DNA of 64,000 nucleotides from CAMPKL01 sp963817465 (GCA_963817465.1 CAWFOP010000011.1:62001-126000); one strand, 5' to 3'. Positions 24,966 through 33,332 are shown, numbered from the stretch's first letter. Notes: a model not told the origin generated them from the letters alone. Numbers and translations: made by a program.

Positions 24966-26032
24966 ACTTGTACCTCATTGAACGCGGGCTCATCGACTGC
25001 GGGAGCCTCCCGCGGAGGCGATTGCACGACGCGAACCCAGATGTTGCGGGCTTGCTCGTCGCGCAGCGCGATCATCGCCCCACGGACGCGGAAGGCCCGC
25101 GGATCGCCGAATGTGTTCTCCAGAGCGACCTCAACTTGTGCATGAGGGGTGAGCCCTAAGTCCATCAATCTACGTCGAGAGAAGCCTCTACACTCCGAGT
25201 CCAACTCGACGACGGAAGCGACCTCGCCGAGGAGGAGGTCCGACAAGCGCTTGGCGCCCGCGTGCTGATCGCCCTCGCGGGTTTCGTCGACGACTTGAAT
25301 GTTCGAAGCGACCGCCGGCGCCAGCGCAATCTCGCTTTCGCCGTCGCTGATCACCACGCGCTTCTGCGACCGCTCGAGGATGCGGATGGTCATGCCGGGC
25401 TTGAGGCCCGCCGCGACGATTTGCTGAAAGATGACGTCGGGCTCGTCTTCGATGTGCGCGATGCGCGCCGGCAGCTCGGTCGGCCAAGCGGTAAGACAGG
25501 TCGCGTACAGGTCGGCGATCTGGCCCTCGCGGGTCGGGATCGGGTCGCCGTGCGGATCGCGCTGCGGGTGGCCCAGGTGCGCTTCGAGTTCGTCGAGGTT
25601 TTCGGCGGAGAGCCTGTGTTCGGCCTTTTCGGCCGCGCTGTGCAGCTTCTCCATCGGGACGCCCGCGTCGTCGGCCAAATAGCGCTCCCAAAGGCGGTGC
25701 GCGCGGACGACGTGAAGGCCCAAGCGCTCGCCTTCCGCCGTGAGCCGAAATCCGCCTTCTTCGGCCGCGATCAGGCCCTTGGATTCCATGACAGTGATCA
25801 GCTCGAGCACTTTCTTCGGCGGCAAGCCCAGGGCGCCGCCAAGCGATTCCGGCGTGGCGGTCTTCGACCGGCGCTCCCAGGCCAGGATGTGCTTGAGGGC
25901 GTCTTCGTACAGCGCGCGCTCGTGCTGCTCGCCGCGCGCCTGCCAGCGTGCCACCACGCCATGCCGCGGCCAGAATAGGACCGCGGCCGCCAGAGGCAAC
26001 CAGAGCCAGATCAGATTGGCGATGGCGTCCAT
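24962..26032 (-). CDS. Membrane-tethered DtxR/MntR-type regulator fused to FeoA-like domains
   Basis: 356 residues from ATG 26032, with AAGGA just upstream. Residues 6-21 form one membrane helix (NLIWLWLPLAAAVLFW), followed by a basic stretch, so the rest is predicted cytoplasmic. Residues about 41-105 are a winged helix, and 107-165 the DtxR metal/dimer domain with HRLWE (H112, E116) and LHSAAEKAEH (H131, E135, E138, H139). Glu replaces the second-site Cys of DtxR, as in MntR. Two SH3/FeoA-like domains follow, the last (LSDLLLGEVASVVEL, then RRRLMDLGLT) being a canonical FeoA. FeoA aids FeoB transport. The protein could sense metal at the membrane next to the transporter; this is inference. 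It overlaps the GTPase gene by 4 bases. Confidence 0.87.
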   Translation of the reverse strand: MDAIANLIWLWLPLAAAVLFWPRHGVVARWQARGEQHERALYEDALKHILAWERRSKTATPESLGGALGLPPKKVLELITVMESKGLIAAEEGGFRLTAEGERLGLHVVRAHRLWERYLADDAGVPMEKLHSAAEKAEHRLSAENLDELEAHLGHPQRDPHGDPIPTREGQIADLYATCLTAWPTELPARIAHIEDEPDVIFQQIVAAGLKPGMTIRILERSQKRVVISDGESEIALAPAVASNIQVVDETREGDQHAGAKRLSDLLLGEVASVVELDSECRGFSRRRLMDLGLTPHAQVEVALENTFGDPRAFRVRGAMIALRDEQARNIWVRVVQSPPREAPAVDEPAFNEVQV

Positions 26033-26037
26033 TTCCT

Positions 26038-26703
26038 TCAGTTGTCCGCCGCTACGTGAATCTCGGCGCAAACCCGCACTCCGAGAGCCTGCGCCTCGGG
26101 CCCGTCGTTGATGCGCATCATCAGCGGCTGCTCGAAGGGGCCGCGCTCGATGAGCTCGAGCTTGACCCCGGGTTTTACGCCTAACGACGACAGGTAGCGC
26201 AGCAGATCCGGGTCGCGATCCGATACGCGCGAGACGTAAACCACCGCTCCGGGATTCACGTCGAGCAGATTCGTTTCCGCGCGTTCCGGAATCGTCCCGT
26301 CCTTGCGCGGAATGGGATGACCATGCGGGTCGACTTCGGGGTCTCCCAAACGCTCGGCGATGCGCTCTTCAAAACGTTCTGAGATGGCGTGCTCGAGCTT
26401 TTCGGCCTCGTCGTGCACCTCGTCCCAGCGGTACCCAAGCGATTCATGGAGAAAGCTCTCGATCAAGCGGTGATGCCGGATGACCTCGAGCGCCCGGCTG
26501 CGACCGCGATCCGTCAACGTCGCTCCATGATGCTTTTCGTAGGCGACCCAGGGAGGCTGCTGGTCCGCTAGCTTGCGCAACATGCCCGTCACCGAAGCCG
26601 GGGCCACCTCGAGCTTCCTCGCGATGGACACGGTGCTGGCCTTGCTGTCCTCTTCAGTCAGCTCGTAAATCGCCTTCAAGTAATCGTCAACAGCTTCCGT
26701 CAA
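26038..26703 (-). CDS. DtxR/MntR family metal-dependent transcriptional repressor
   Basis: 221 residues from a TTG start at 26703. The DNA-binding winged helix covers residues 1-70 (TVSIARKLEVAPASVTGML), and the metal/dimer domain has D7, H78, H97, E101, E104 and H105 (VHDEAEKLEH), with Glu at the DtxR Cys102 position as in MntR. The C-terminal residues 150-220 form an SH3/FeoA-like domain (LRYLSSLGVKPGVKLELIERG). It should bind DNA when loaded with Fe2+ or Mn2+ and repress the downstream feo genes. A perfect 16-bp palindrome at 26720-26735 overlaps its own promoter region, which fits autoregulation. The next gene starts 5 bases after the stop. Confidence 0.92.
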   Translation of the reverse strand: MTEAVDDYLKAIYELTEEDSKASTVSIARKLEVAPASVTGMLRKLADQQPPWVAYEKHHGATLTDRGRSRALEVIRHHRLIESFLHESLGYRWDEVHDEAEKLEHAISERFEERIAERLGDPEVDPHGHPIPRKDGTIPERAETNLLDVNPGAVVYVSRVSDRDPDLLRYLSSLGVKPGVKLELIERGPFEQPLMMRINDGPEAQALGVRVCAEIHVAADN

Positions 26704-26719
26704 AGCGCGGGAGTCCTCT

Positions 26720-26735
26720 TTTAGGCTTGCCTAAA
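26720..26735. promoter_or_regulatory. DtxR/IdeR-type operator palindrome in front of the iron operon
   Basis: TTTAGGCTTGCCTAAA is a perfect 7-2-7 palindrome and matches the core of the IdeR/DtxR box (TTAGG-N4-CCTAA type). On the minus strand a TAAAAT -10-like box lies just upstream, so the operator covers the transcription start of the regulator gene. It was probably recognised by one or both DtxR-type proteins of the operon. Confidence 0.8.
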
Positions 26736-26789
26736 GGTATTTTACGGAAGCACTAGCGTCAGAGTCAAATTCAGCGGTTAAGTCGTTGC

Positions 26790-26795
26790 TAGCAT
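26790..26795 (+). promoter_or_regulatory. -10-like box TAGCAT, 5 bases before a GTG start
   Basis: TAGCAT ends 5 bases before GTG 26801, again with no ribosome site, suggesting a leaderless transcript for the methyltransferase gene divergent from the iron operon. Confidence 0.4.
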
Positions 26796-26800
26796 GGGGC

Positions 26801-28166
26801 GTGATCACTCCCGCATCGCCGGCGGTCTGCGGCCGAATTCGGGATGGCTTGGCTGCCGCCGAGTTCCTCGAGCAATCGATCGTGGAGCGGCTGCAGGGCC
26901 CGCGGGCGGGCGATGATCGTCTTGGCGCGCTGGTCAGCCTGTTCGTCGCCGGCCTGTCGATGCCACACTCCGAAGCGCGACAGCAGTTGGGAGAGTTGTT
27001 TGAACCGCTAGCGGAAGCGGGCCTGCTCGAGCGCGAGGGAGAGAGCATCCGAGCCGCGGTATTGCTTTACCCGGTGGAAGATCTCTGGATCGCCTCCGAC
27101 TTCCCGGGCCGCTCGCGCGAGGACTTCGTCTTCCCGGCCATCTCGCCGCAGACGGCGCAGTTTCACTCGATCCTGCCGGACCGGCCGTGCGAGGCGTTGC
27201 TTGATCTGGGCTGCGGGGCGGGGGCCGCGACGCTGCTGGCGGCGAAAGACTACGCGCACCAGGCCCACGGCGGCGACATCAGCGAGCGCTGCGTCCGGTT
27301 TGCGGAGTTCAACCGTCGCCTGAACGGCATCGAGAACGCCGCGTTTCAGCGCAGCGATCTCTACGGCGCTTTCGCGGGGCGCACGTTCGACCGCATCATC
27401 GCCCATCCGCCATACATCCCTTCGCTCGACGGCGACGAGTCCTATCGTCACGGCGGCCCGCTCGGAGAAACCCTTCTTGCCCGGCTTCTCGAGGGCTCTG
27501 GGGGAGCATCTTTCCGCTGGAGGGCGAGCGTACGTCAGTTGCCTCGGATGCGACACCGCCGCCGAGCCCTTGGAGCAGCGCATTCGCGGCATGTTGGGGC
27601 CCGCGCAGGAGGAGTTCGCAGTCCTGGTCGCGGAGTGGGAGAGTCTGCCGGCCGTCGAATTCGTGATGCGGCTGGTCGAAGCGGGCGAGCTCGATTTCGA
27701 CCGCGGGCAGCGGCAGGTCGCGGCTTTTCGCGACGCGGGCGTCACGCAACTCGTCAGGTGCGCCGTCGTCGCGGCCCGCCAACCGGAATCGGGCGCGGCG
27801 CGCACGATGCGCAGGAAGATGGGCGCGAGGACGACGGCCGAGGAGTTGGACGCGGCCTTCGAGCCCCTACCGCCGCTCCCTGGCGAGTTGCTCGACCTTC
27901 CGCTTCGGGTCTCGCCGTGGCTGCGCCTCGAGCGCGAAGCCGTCTTGCACGGGGGCGAGTGGCGCGACGCGTCGATCATCCTCGACGCGCAGCATCCTTT
28001 CGCGTTCCGAACGGACTGCCCGCGTTGGGCGGCCGACATGCTGCCGCGCTTGAACGGCGAGATCACGCCGCGCGAGCTGCTGCAACTCTACGCGGACTTG
28101 GACGAAGCGGAAATCTTCCTGGAGTGCCTGCTCGACGCCGGCGTCCTCCGCCTCGGAGCGCGTTAG
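26801..28166 (+). CDS. Class I methyltransferase of the small-MT/HemK-like type, interrupted by a +1 frame break
   Basis: From GTG 26801 the first frame has a helical N-terminal domain, motif I LLDLGCGAGAATLLAA near residue 136, and motif IV IIAHPPYIPSLDG near residue 203 (the NPPY-type catalytic loop). At base 27497 one extra T breaks the frame: the continuation GEHLSAGGRAYVSCLG, followed by a C-terminal helical and winged region ending ECLLDAGVLRLGAR, is in the next frame. Deleting that base restores one 454-residue protein. Family members methylate the side-chain amide of a protein Gln or a nucleobase; the target here is unknown. It is divergent from the iron operon and overlaps the DMT-transporter stop by 4 bases. 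Confidence 0.78.
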
Positions 28167-28606
28167 GAGATCCGCACCAGCCAGACGCCTCCGCCCAGCA
28201 GCGCCAACCCGCCCACTCGCAGCCAACTCACGTGGTGCACGGAGTAACCCACCAGGCCGAAGTGGTCGCAGACGACCGAAGCCGCCACCTGGCCGAGAAT
28301 GACGCAGGCGAAGAAGGTCGTGGCGCCCAACCGGTGCGACAGAAACACGCCCGAGAGCACCAGGCAAGCGCCCATCGTGCCGCCGACCCAGCACCACCAC
28401 GGCGCTTTAGAGATCTGGGCGGACGCCGGGAGCCCCGTGCGCATGAATATCGCGACGATCGTCAACGCGGTGAGGCCGACCACGAAGTTGGTCACGGCGG
28501 CCAACACAGGGTGCGGCATGAAGGCGCGCAGCGAGGCGTTTACGCCCGCCTGCAGGGGAATCAGAGATCCGGCGAGTACGGCGAGGAGCAGGAACAACAA
28601 AACCAT
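28163..28606 (-). CDS. YdcZ/DUF606-type DMT-superfamily membrane protein
   Basis: 147 residues with about five membrane helices and almost no loops, starting MVLLFLLLAVLAGSLIPLQAG. Family features are the PLQAGVNASLRAF segment after helix 1, APWWCWVGGTMGACLVLSGV at helix 3 and LGATTFFACVILGQV at helix 4. YdcZ proteins are single- or tandem-domain half transporters that work as dimers; cargo is unknown. It converges on the methyltransferase gene (4-base overlap) and shares the minus strand with the short helical protein 22 bases upstream. Confidence 0.88.
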   Translation of the reverse strand: MVLLFLLLAVLAGSLIPLQAGVNASLRAFMPHPVLAAVTNFVVGLTALTIVAIFMRTGLPASAQISKAPWWCWVGGTMGACLVLSGVFLSHRLGATTFFACVILGQVAASVVCDHFGLVGYSVHHVSWLRVGGLALLGGGVWLVRIS

Positions 28607-28627
28607 GCCCCATCTTCGCGCGTTTGG

Positions 28628-28855
28628 TTAGGATTTCTCTTCGTTCAAACGGCGTTTGATTTCGACGGCGGCCTTCGCGGCCCCGCGCAGCGCGGAGCGA
28701 CCGGCGCGCATGACGCCCGGCTCGGCCTGCTTCCAAAATTCCTTGGCCTGCGGCGCGACCTTATCGTCGTAGACCTGCTTGGCCTGGGCGCGCTTTTCCG
28801 GATCGTTTGCAAATTCGCGAGCCACGCGCCCGAACAAGCTGCGAAATAAAGCCAT
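28628..28855 (-). CDS. Short basic helical protein of unknown function
   Basis: 75 residues from ATG 28855, chosen because TACAAT ends 9 bases before it. A frame reaching ATG 28903 exists but would start upstream of that promoter. The sequence is an amphipathic helix with many Lys/Arg/Ala (EFANDPEKRAQAKQVYDDKV). I recognise no family. It may be a small cytoplasmic protein co-transcribed with the YdcZ-like transporter 22 bases downstream. Confidence 0.6.
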   Translation of the reverse strand: MALFRSLFGRVAREFANDPEKRAQAKQVYDDKVAPQAKEFWKQAEPGVMRAGRSALRGAAKAAVEIKRRLNEEKS

Positions 28856-28864
28856 TCGCCCCGT

Positions 28865-28870
28865 ATTGTA
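28865..28870 (-). promoter_or_regulatory. -10-like box TACAAT, 9 bases before the short helical protein
   Basis: On the minus strand TACAAT is followed by nine bases and ATG 28855; no ribosome site is present. Confidence 0.45.
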
Positions 28871-28909
28871 CCCGCAATCACCTAACAGGCCGATCGACGG
28901 CAAAAAAAC

Positions 28910-30073
28910 TCAGCGAGATTGATAGGGCCCGTGAACCGCCTTCACGCGCATCGACTCGTCGCTGTCGTCGAGGATGATCACGCGATAGGAGGCGCCGCCC
29001 GGTGCGACGCGCACGACGATATGCCCCTGGTCGCTCATCAGTTGGTCGAGCAGCGGGCCGATGACGTTCTTGTTGGCGGTCGTCATATTCGTCGCCAGCA
29101 CGTCACGCTCGCCGGGGTAGAGCGCCTTGGCGTACATCCGAACGAGTACGTCGTTGCCGGGATGGTCCGACGACCAAACCGGCAAGACCCAGAAGCGCGG
29201 CCGCAGCGCGGCGACGAAGAACGAGTTCGTCGAATCGCGATTGCCGTGGTGGTTCGCCACCGCGACCTCGACCGGACCGACGGCCTTGGCGACGGGAGTC
29301 TCGACGTCCATCCACGGCGGCCAACCCGGCTGCAAGACCCCGGGCATGTCGCCGCCCGTGTAGTAGTCGAACGCTCCGTAGCTGATGCGTACGGCGTCGC
29401 TGCATTGGTTCTCGGTCGGCCACAACTCGCGCGGGACGCCGTCGAGATTAGGGAAGTGATGCCGCGTCGCATCGCCCACGCCTGTCCACACTTCTCCGTT
29501 CGAGGCGATGTTGCGAGCCTCGAACGTCGGGTACTTCGACGGTTCGCGCAGCAGCTTGATCTGGTCGTTGCGCCCCGGCTTGAAGCGTTCGACTTTCACC
29601 TTGCCGCTTTTGACCAGCGCGTGATACTGCGCGAAGTCGTCGCCCTCGAGCGGCGCCGGATAGTCGTAATCGGGCCAGCCGCGGTCGAGCATCGTGCGGA
29701 TCGGAATGTGCTCGACGACCTCATCGAAGCCGTTCATGTGGTCGCTGTGGAAGTGCGTCAAATAGCCGTAGTCGATGGCCGGACCGGAGTCGTGGGCAAG
29801 CATGCGGCGGGCGTAGCGCGCGATCCACTCGCCGGCGGGCCGCGAGCCGTCGGGTTTGGGATCGACTCCGCGCGGCGGCGCTCCCCAGCCGCCGTCGCCC
29901 GCGTCGACGAGCATCGAAGTGCCGTCGGGAAAGATCAGCAGCGCCGTATCGCCGCGGCCCGTATTGATCTGGTGAATGTCGAATGTCCCGGGAGTCCAGG
30001 GCGGCAGAGGCTCGCCGACCTGCTGGCCGAACGCGCAGACGGCAAGCGCGGCCGTCAGGGCTAAGAGTTTCAT
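28910..30073 (-). CDS. Exported metallo-beta-lactamase-fold hydrolase
   Basis: 387 residues from ATG 30073, with GGAGA upstream. A signal peptide (LLALTAALAVCAFGQ) is followed by the MBL fold: strand LLIFPDGTSMLVDAGDGG, then the metal motif THFHSDHMNGFDEV (HxHxDH) near residue 107. The later His of the family is likely in VAVANHHGNRDS, and DYYTGGDMPG resembles the ComEC-type Asp site. It resembles the hydrolase domain of ComEC and related exported MBL proteins, with intact dinuclear zinc ligands. The natural substrate is unknown. It faces the PhnL-like gene across 220 bases that hold no reading frame I can support. Confidence 0.88.
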   Translation of the reverse strand: MKLLALTAALAVCAFGQQVGEPLPPWTPGTFDIHQINTGRGDTALLIFPDGTSMLVDAGDGGWGAPPRGVDPKPDGSRPAGEWIARYARRMLAHDSGPAIDYGYLTHFHSDHMNGFDEVVEHIPIRTMLDRGWPDYDYPAPLEGDDFAQYHALVKSGKVKVERFKPGRNDQIKLLREPSKYPTFEARNIASNGEVWTGVGDATRHHFPNLDGVPRELWPTENQCSDAVRISYGAFDYYTGGDMPGVLQPGWPPWMDVETPVAKAVGPVEVAVANHHGNRDSTNSFFVAALRPRFWVLPVWSSDHPGNDVLVRMYAKALYPGERDVLATNMTTANKNVIGPLLDQLMSDQGHIVVRVAPGGASYRVIILDDSDESMRVKAVHGPYQSR

Positions 30074-30293
30074 GCGATTTTTCTCCGGCTTGGAGCGCCT
30101 GTCCGTCCAGCGGCGCCCGAGACGGTATGGTTGTGCGTCCTACGAGGCCCTGTCAACCAGGCGACGCAGGTTCACCGGAACTTAACCGGCTGATAACACG
30201 GTTGAAGCAAGTACTCGCTGTAATGTTTTGAGAGACTTTGCCGGTCGACTCACGCTCAAGGGTCCGAGACGACCGTGTCGCGGTGAGGAACAT

Positions 30294-31013
30294 ATGAACC
30301 AGGACAATCTCGGAACAGCTCCGATGATCGCTCTACGAGGCGTGACGATGCCCGGGACGGACGCGGCAACTTCCGCCTGCGCGTCGCGCGTCGACCTCAC
30401 CTTGCACGCGGGCGAGTGCGCGGCGCTGACCGGAGACGATGCGGAATGCGCCCGGAACCTGCTGCTCGTGATTCACGGCAGGCTAAGGCCGATCGAGGGC
30501 CGCGTCTTGATCCGCCATGACGGCGCGGTCGTCGACATGGCGCGCGCGGACGCCGGCGAGGTTCTCGACATTCGCCGTCGCACGGCGGGCCTCTATTGCG
30601 CAGCGGCCGTCGAGCGGGGCCGAACGCCGGTTCACGAGGCTGTGCTGGACGCCGCGCGCTGGGGCGGCGCGGCGCCGGCTGAAGCCCGCTACCGTTCGGG
30701 CGAGCTGTTGCGGCGGCTCGGCGTGAGTCCACGCTGGTGGGGGACGCCCGTCGATGGCGCGTCGCGGGATCTGCAAGCCCGGGTGAGCCTGGCTTGCTTG
30801 TTCGCCACGCGCTACCCGATTCTGCTGCTGGACCGCCCTTGCGACCGGCTCGACCTGCGAGCGGAAGCCGCCGTCGAGGGTCTGATCGAAGAGGCGCTCG
30901 ACCGCGGCGCGGCCGTGATCGCATCGTTCGCGCGCTCCGGCTTTTCGGACCGTTTCGCCGGCTTCGTCCATCGCATGCCGTCTGTTTCCGGCAATCCGCG
31001 TCCTGCGGCCTGA
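30294..31013 (+). CDS. Degenerate PhnL-like ABC ATPase with all nucleotide motifs lost
   Basis: 239 residues from ATG 30294, after GAGGAA. It aligns over its length, by eye, with PhnL of the C-P lyase system: VDLTLHAGECAALTG, RPIEGRVLIRHDGAVVDM, EVLDIRRRT and RYPILLLDRP. The Walker A (GHSGSGKS in PhnL) has become GDDAECAR (47-54), the Q-loop Gln is missing near 101, the SGGEQQR signature has become GASRDLQAR (155-163), the catalytic Glu after Walker B has become Arg181, and the H-loop His is gone. The frame is still open and lacks stop codons. ATP hydrolysis is very unlikely; it may be a scaffold or a regulator. No other phn gene is seen nearby. Confidence 0.75.
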   Translation: MNQDNLGTAPMIALRGVTMPGTDAATSACASRVDLTLHAGECAALTGDDAECARNLLLVIHGRLRPIEGRVLIRHDGAVVDMARADAGEVLDIRRRTAGLYCAAAVERGRTPVHEAVLDAARWGGAAPAEARYRSGELLRRLGVSPRWWGTPVDGASRDLQARVSLACLFATRYPILLLDRPCDRLDLRAEAAVEGLIEEALDRGAAVIASFARSGFSDRFAGFVHRMPSVSGNPRPAA

Positions 31014-31026
31014 AACCTCGCCCGCG

Positions 31027-31032
31027 TATATT
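31027..31032 (+). promoter_or_regulatory. -10-like box TATATT, 8 bases before an ATG
   Basis: TATATT ends 8 bases before ATG 31041, supporting that start over TTG 31035. No ribosome site is present. Confidence 0.5.
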
Positions 31033-31040
31033 AGTTGGCG

Positions 31041-31949
31041 ATGTCCGTCAATCGCCGACAAGCCATTCGTTCCGCCGCCCTCGCCGCGGCCGGGGGAGCG
31101 CTGCCGCTCCAAGCCGAGGGAGTCAGCCGGCCGCAGTTGCTGCGCCGCTCCTACAAGCCCGCCGCTGGGGGAGAGGCTCGCGAGTACTTTCTCTACGTGC
31201 CGACCGGGTTCCATACCGAGACCGGTCGCCGTTGGCCGGTCATGCTGTTCCTGCACGGCAACGGCGAGCGCGGCGACGGGCGCGACGATCTGAAATACAC
31301 GATGATGCACGGCCCGGTCATGGAGGCCTGGGTGCAGGCGCGCGACCTGCCGTTCCTCATCATCCAGCCGCAACTGCCGCTCTACGGACGCACCTTGGAG
31401 CGCAGCGAGCCTCCGATGCGAGGCGAAGACGGCTCGATCCCGCCCCGCAACTACGGAACCAGGCCGACGGAGCCCATGCATCGCGTCGAAGGCGATGAGA
31501 AGCCGCGCTTCACTCTGCCCGACGGCTGGGACGTGATCCAAGACGACCTGCTGGCGATGGTCGACACCGCCGTCGACGAGTTTCGAGGCGACGCGGATCG
31601 AGTCTATTTAACCGGCCTGAGCTACGGCGGTTACGGCAGTTGGCATCTGGCGTCACAGTATCCCGAGCGCTGGGCCGCCGTGGCGCCGATCTGCGGCGCG
31701 GGCGAACCTTCGAGGGTCAAAGCCATCGCCGACGCGAAGCTCCCGATCTGGGTCTTTCAAGGCGGCCGCGACCCTACGGTGAGGCCTGAATGGACGCTCG
31801 CGACGGCCCGGGCGCTGGAGGAGGCGGGCCACCCGGAAGTGCGCATGACCGTTCACGAGGATCTCTCGCACAACGTCTGGACGCGCGTCTACGAAGGCTG
31901 GGACCTGTACGGCTGGTTCCTGCAACAGCGCCGGGGCGAGCCCGCCTAG
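31041..31949 (+). CDS. Tat-exported alpha/beta-hydrolase (LpqC/PHB-depolymerase-like esterase)
   Basis: 302 residues. The twin-arginine signal NRRQAIRSAALAAAGGALPLQA leads to an alpha/beta-hydrolase: PVMLFLHGNGERGDG is the oxyanion strand, LTGLSYGGYGSWH the nucleophile elbow (Ser near 194), WVFQGGRDPTVRPEW the acid and DLSHNVW the catalytic His. This motif set is the LpqC/feruloyl-esterase and polyhydroxybutyrate depolymerase type, which acts on extracellular esters. The substrate is not known. Its 3' end overlaps the FAD oxidase stop by 4 bases. Confidence 0.86.
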   Translation: MSVNRRQAIRSAALAAAGGALPLQAEGVSRPQLLRRSYKPAAGGEAREYFLYVPTGFHTETGRRWPVMLFLHGNGERGDGRDDLKYTMMHGPVMEAWVQARDLPFLIIQPQLPLYGRTLERSEPPMRGEDGSIPPRNYGTRPTEPMHRVEGDEKPRFTLPDGWDVIQDDLLAMVDTAVDEFRGDADRVYLTGLSYGGYGSWHLASQYPERWAAVAPICGAGEPSRVKAIADAKLPIWVFQGGRDPTVRPEWTLATARALEEAGHPEVRMTVHEDLSHNVWTRVYEGWDLYGWFLQQRRGEPA

Positions 31950-33325
31950 CCGAGAATCTTTCCGGGGTTGAGCAGGCCTCGAGGGTCGAGCGCTTGCTTG
32001 ATCGCACGCATCACGTCCACCGCTTCGCCGTGCTCGGCGCGCAAGCAGTCCACCTTGCCAAGCCCGATCCCGTGCTCGCCGGTGCAGGTGCCGCCCATCG
32101 CGAGAGCGCGGTCGATCAGCCGCTTGTTGAGGCGCTTGACGACTTCGAGCTCTTGTTGATCATTCTCGTTAAACAGAAACAAAACATGGAAGTTACCGTC
32201 ACCGATGTGGCCGAGAATCGGCGCCAGCACGGCGGCTTCGTCAATGTCCCTGCGGGTTTCCAAGATGCACTGGGCGAGCCGTGAGAGGGGGACCGCGACG
32301 TCGGTAGGCCAGCCTTTCGCGCCAGGCCGCAGGGCTTTGCCGGCGTAGTAGGCCTTGTGCCGCGCGTCCCACAGCTTGTCGCGGTCTTCGCGCTTGGTCG
32401 CCCATTCGAAGTCCCCGCCGCCGTGCTCGGCCGCGATATCCGCCGACAGCCGGGCCTGCTCTTCGACCGACGCCTGAGTGCCGTGAAATTCGAAGAAAAC
32501 CGTCGGTTTGACGGCGTAGTCGAGCTTCGAATAGCGGTTGACCGAGTCGATGGAGAACTCATCCATCAGTTCGCAGCGCGCCACGGGAATGCCGCTCTGG
32601 AGCATTTCGACGACAGCGTCGACGGCGCCGTCGAGGGACTCGAAGGGACACACGGCCGCGGATACGGCTTCGGGCAGCGGCTGCACTTCAAGCTGCAATT
32701 CGGTGATCACGCCCAATGTGCCCTCCGAGCCGACAAAAAGGCGCGTCAGATCGTAGCCCGCTGAAGATTTCCGCGCCCGGCCGCCGGTCTTGATGACCCG
32801 GCCGTCGGCGAGCACGACGGTCATCCCCAAAACCTGGTCGCGCATCGTGCCGTAGCGCACGGCCGTGGTGCCCGAGGCGCCGGTGGCGGCCATGCCGCCG
32901 AGCGTGGCGTCGGCCCCGGGGTCGACAGGGAACAGCAGGCCGTGCTTCTCGAGCTCGGAATTGAGCTGCATCCGCGTCACGCCGGCTTGCGCGCGGCAAT
33001 CGAGGTCGTCGGAGTTAATCTCGAGGATGCGCTTCATCCGGGTCAAGTCGAGCGACACGCCTCCGCGCAGGGCCTGCACGTGGCCCTCGACCGCCGTGCC
33101 CGCGCCGAACGGCACGACGGGCAGGCCGTGGGCGCTGCAAATCCGCAGAATGCGGGAGACTTCCTCGGTCGACTCGACATAGGCCACGGCGTCGGGAGGG
33201 GCCGGCGGATGGTACGACTCGTCTTGCGCGTGCGAGTCGATGTCGTACGACGAGGTGGAGAGCCGGTCCGCGAGGACCGCTCTGAGCTCATCCAAAACGA
33301 GGGATGTGGCTGCCGGGGCGCTCAT
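31946..33325 (-). CDS. GlcD/Dld-type FAD-linked 2-hydroxyacid dehydrogenase
   Basis: 459 residues from ATG 33325, supported by a TATGAT box 7 bases upstream; the open frame begins 13 codons earlier. The PCMH FAD domain has VVPFGAGTAVEGH, then GGMAATGASGTTAVRYG and VGSEGTLGVITEL. The C-terminal FAD-oxidase cap contains LGHIGDGNFHVLF and CTGEHGIGLGK, whose histidines sit at the active site. It oxidises D-lactate or glycolate and passes electrons to the quinone pool or an electron carrier. No GlcE/GlcF subunits are next to it, so a single-subunit D-lactate dehydrogenase is more likely. Confidence 0.9.
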   Translation of the reverse strand: MSAPAATSLVLDELRAVLADRLSTSSYDIDSHAQDESYHPPAPPDAVAYVESTEEVSRILRICSAHGLPVVPFGAGTAVEGHVQALRGGVSLDLTRMKRILEINSDDLDCRAQAGVTRMQLNSELEKHGLLFPVDPGADATLGGMAATGASGTTAVRYGTMRDQVLGMTVVLADGRVIKTGGRARKSSAGYDLTRLFVGSEGTLGVITELQLEVQPLPEAVSAAVCPFESLDGAVDAVVEMLQSGIPVARCELMDEFSIDSVNRYSKLDYAVKPTVFFEFHGTQASVEEQARLSADIAAEHGGGDFEWATKREDRDKLWDARHKAYYAGKALRPGAKGWPTDVAVPLSRLAQCILETRRDIDEAAVLAPILGHIGDGNFHVLFLFNENDQQELEVVKRLNKRLIDRALAMGGTCTGEHGIGLGKVDCLRAEHGEAVDVMRAIKQALDPRGLLNPGKILG

Positions 33326-33332
33326 CGGGGTC

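Noticed and set aside
26786..28849. A 687-residue frame starting with the methyltransferase
   Set aside because: After 27497 it is an Arg-rich nonsense extension that continues through the opposite-strand YdcZ gene; the true continuation is in the next frame.
28919..30064. A 381-residue plus-strand frame opposite the metallo-beta-lactamase gene
   Set aside because: It mirrors the real gene, is rich in Arg, Val and His, and has no signal or motif; the HxHxDH motif and signal peptide are on the minus strand.
30074..30293. Possible structured RNA in the 220-base gap before the PhnL-like gene (AACCG and CGGTT arms)
   Set aside because: Only a five-pair stem with a ten-base loop; no riboswitch or tRNA pattern found.
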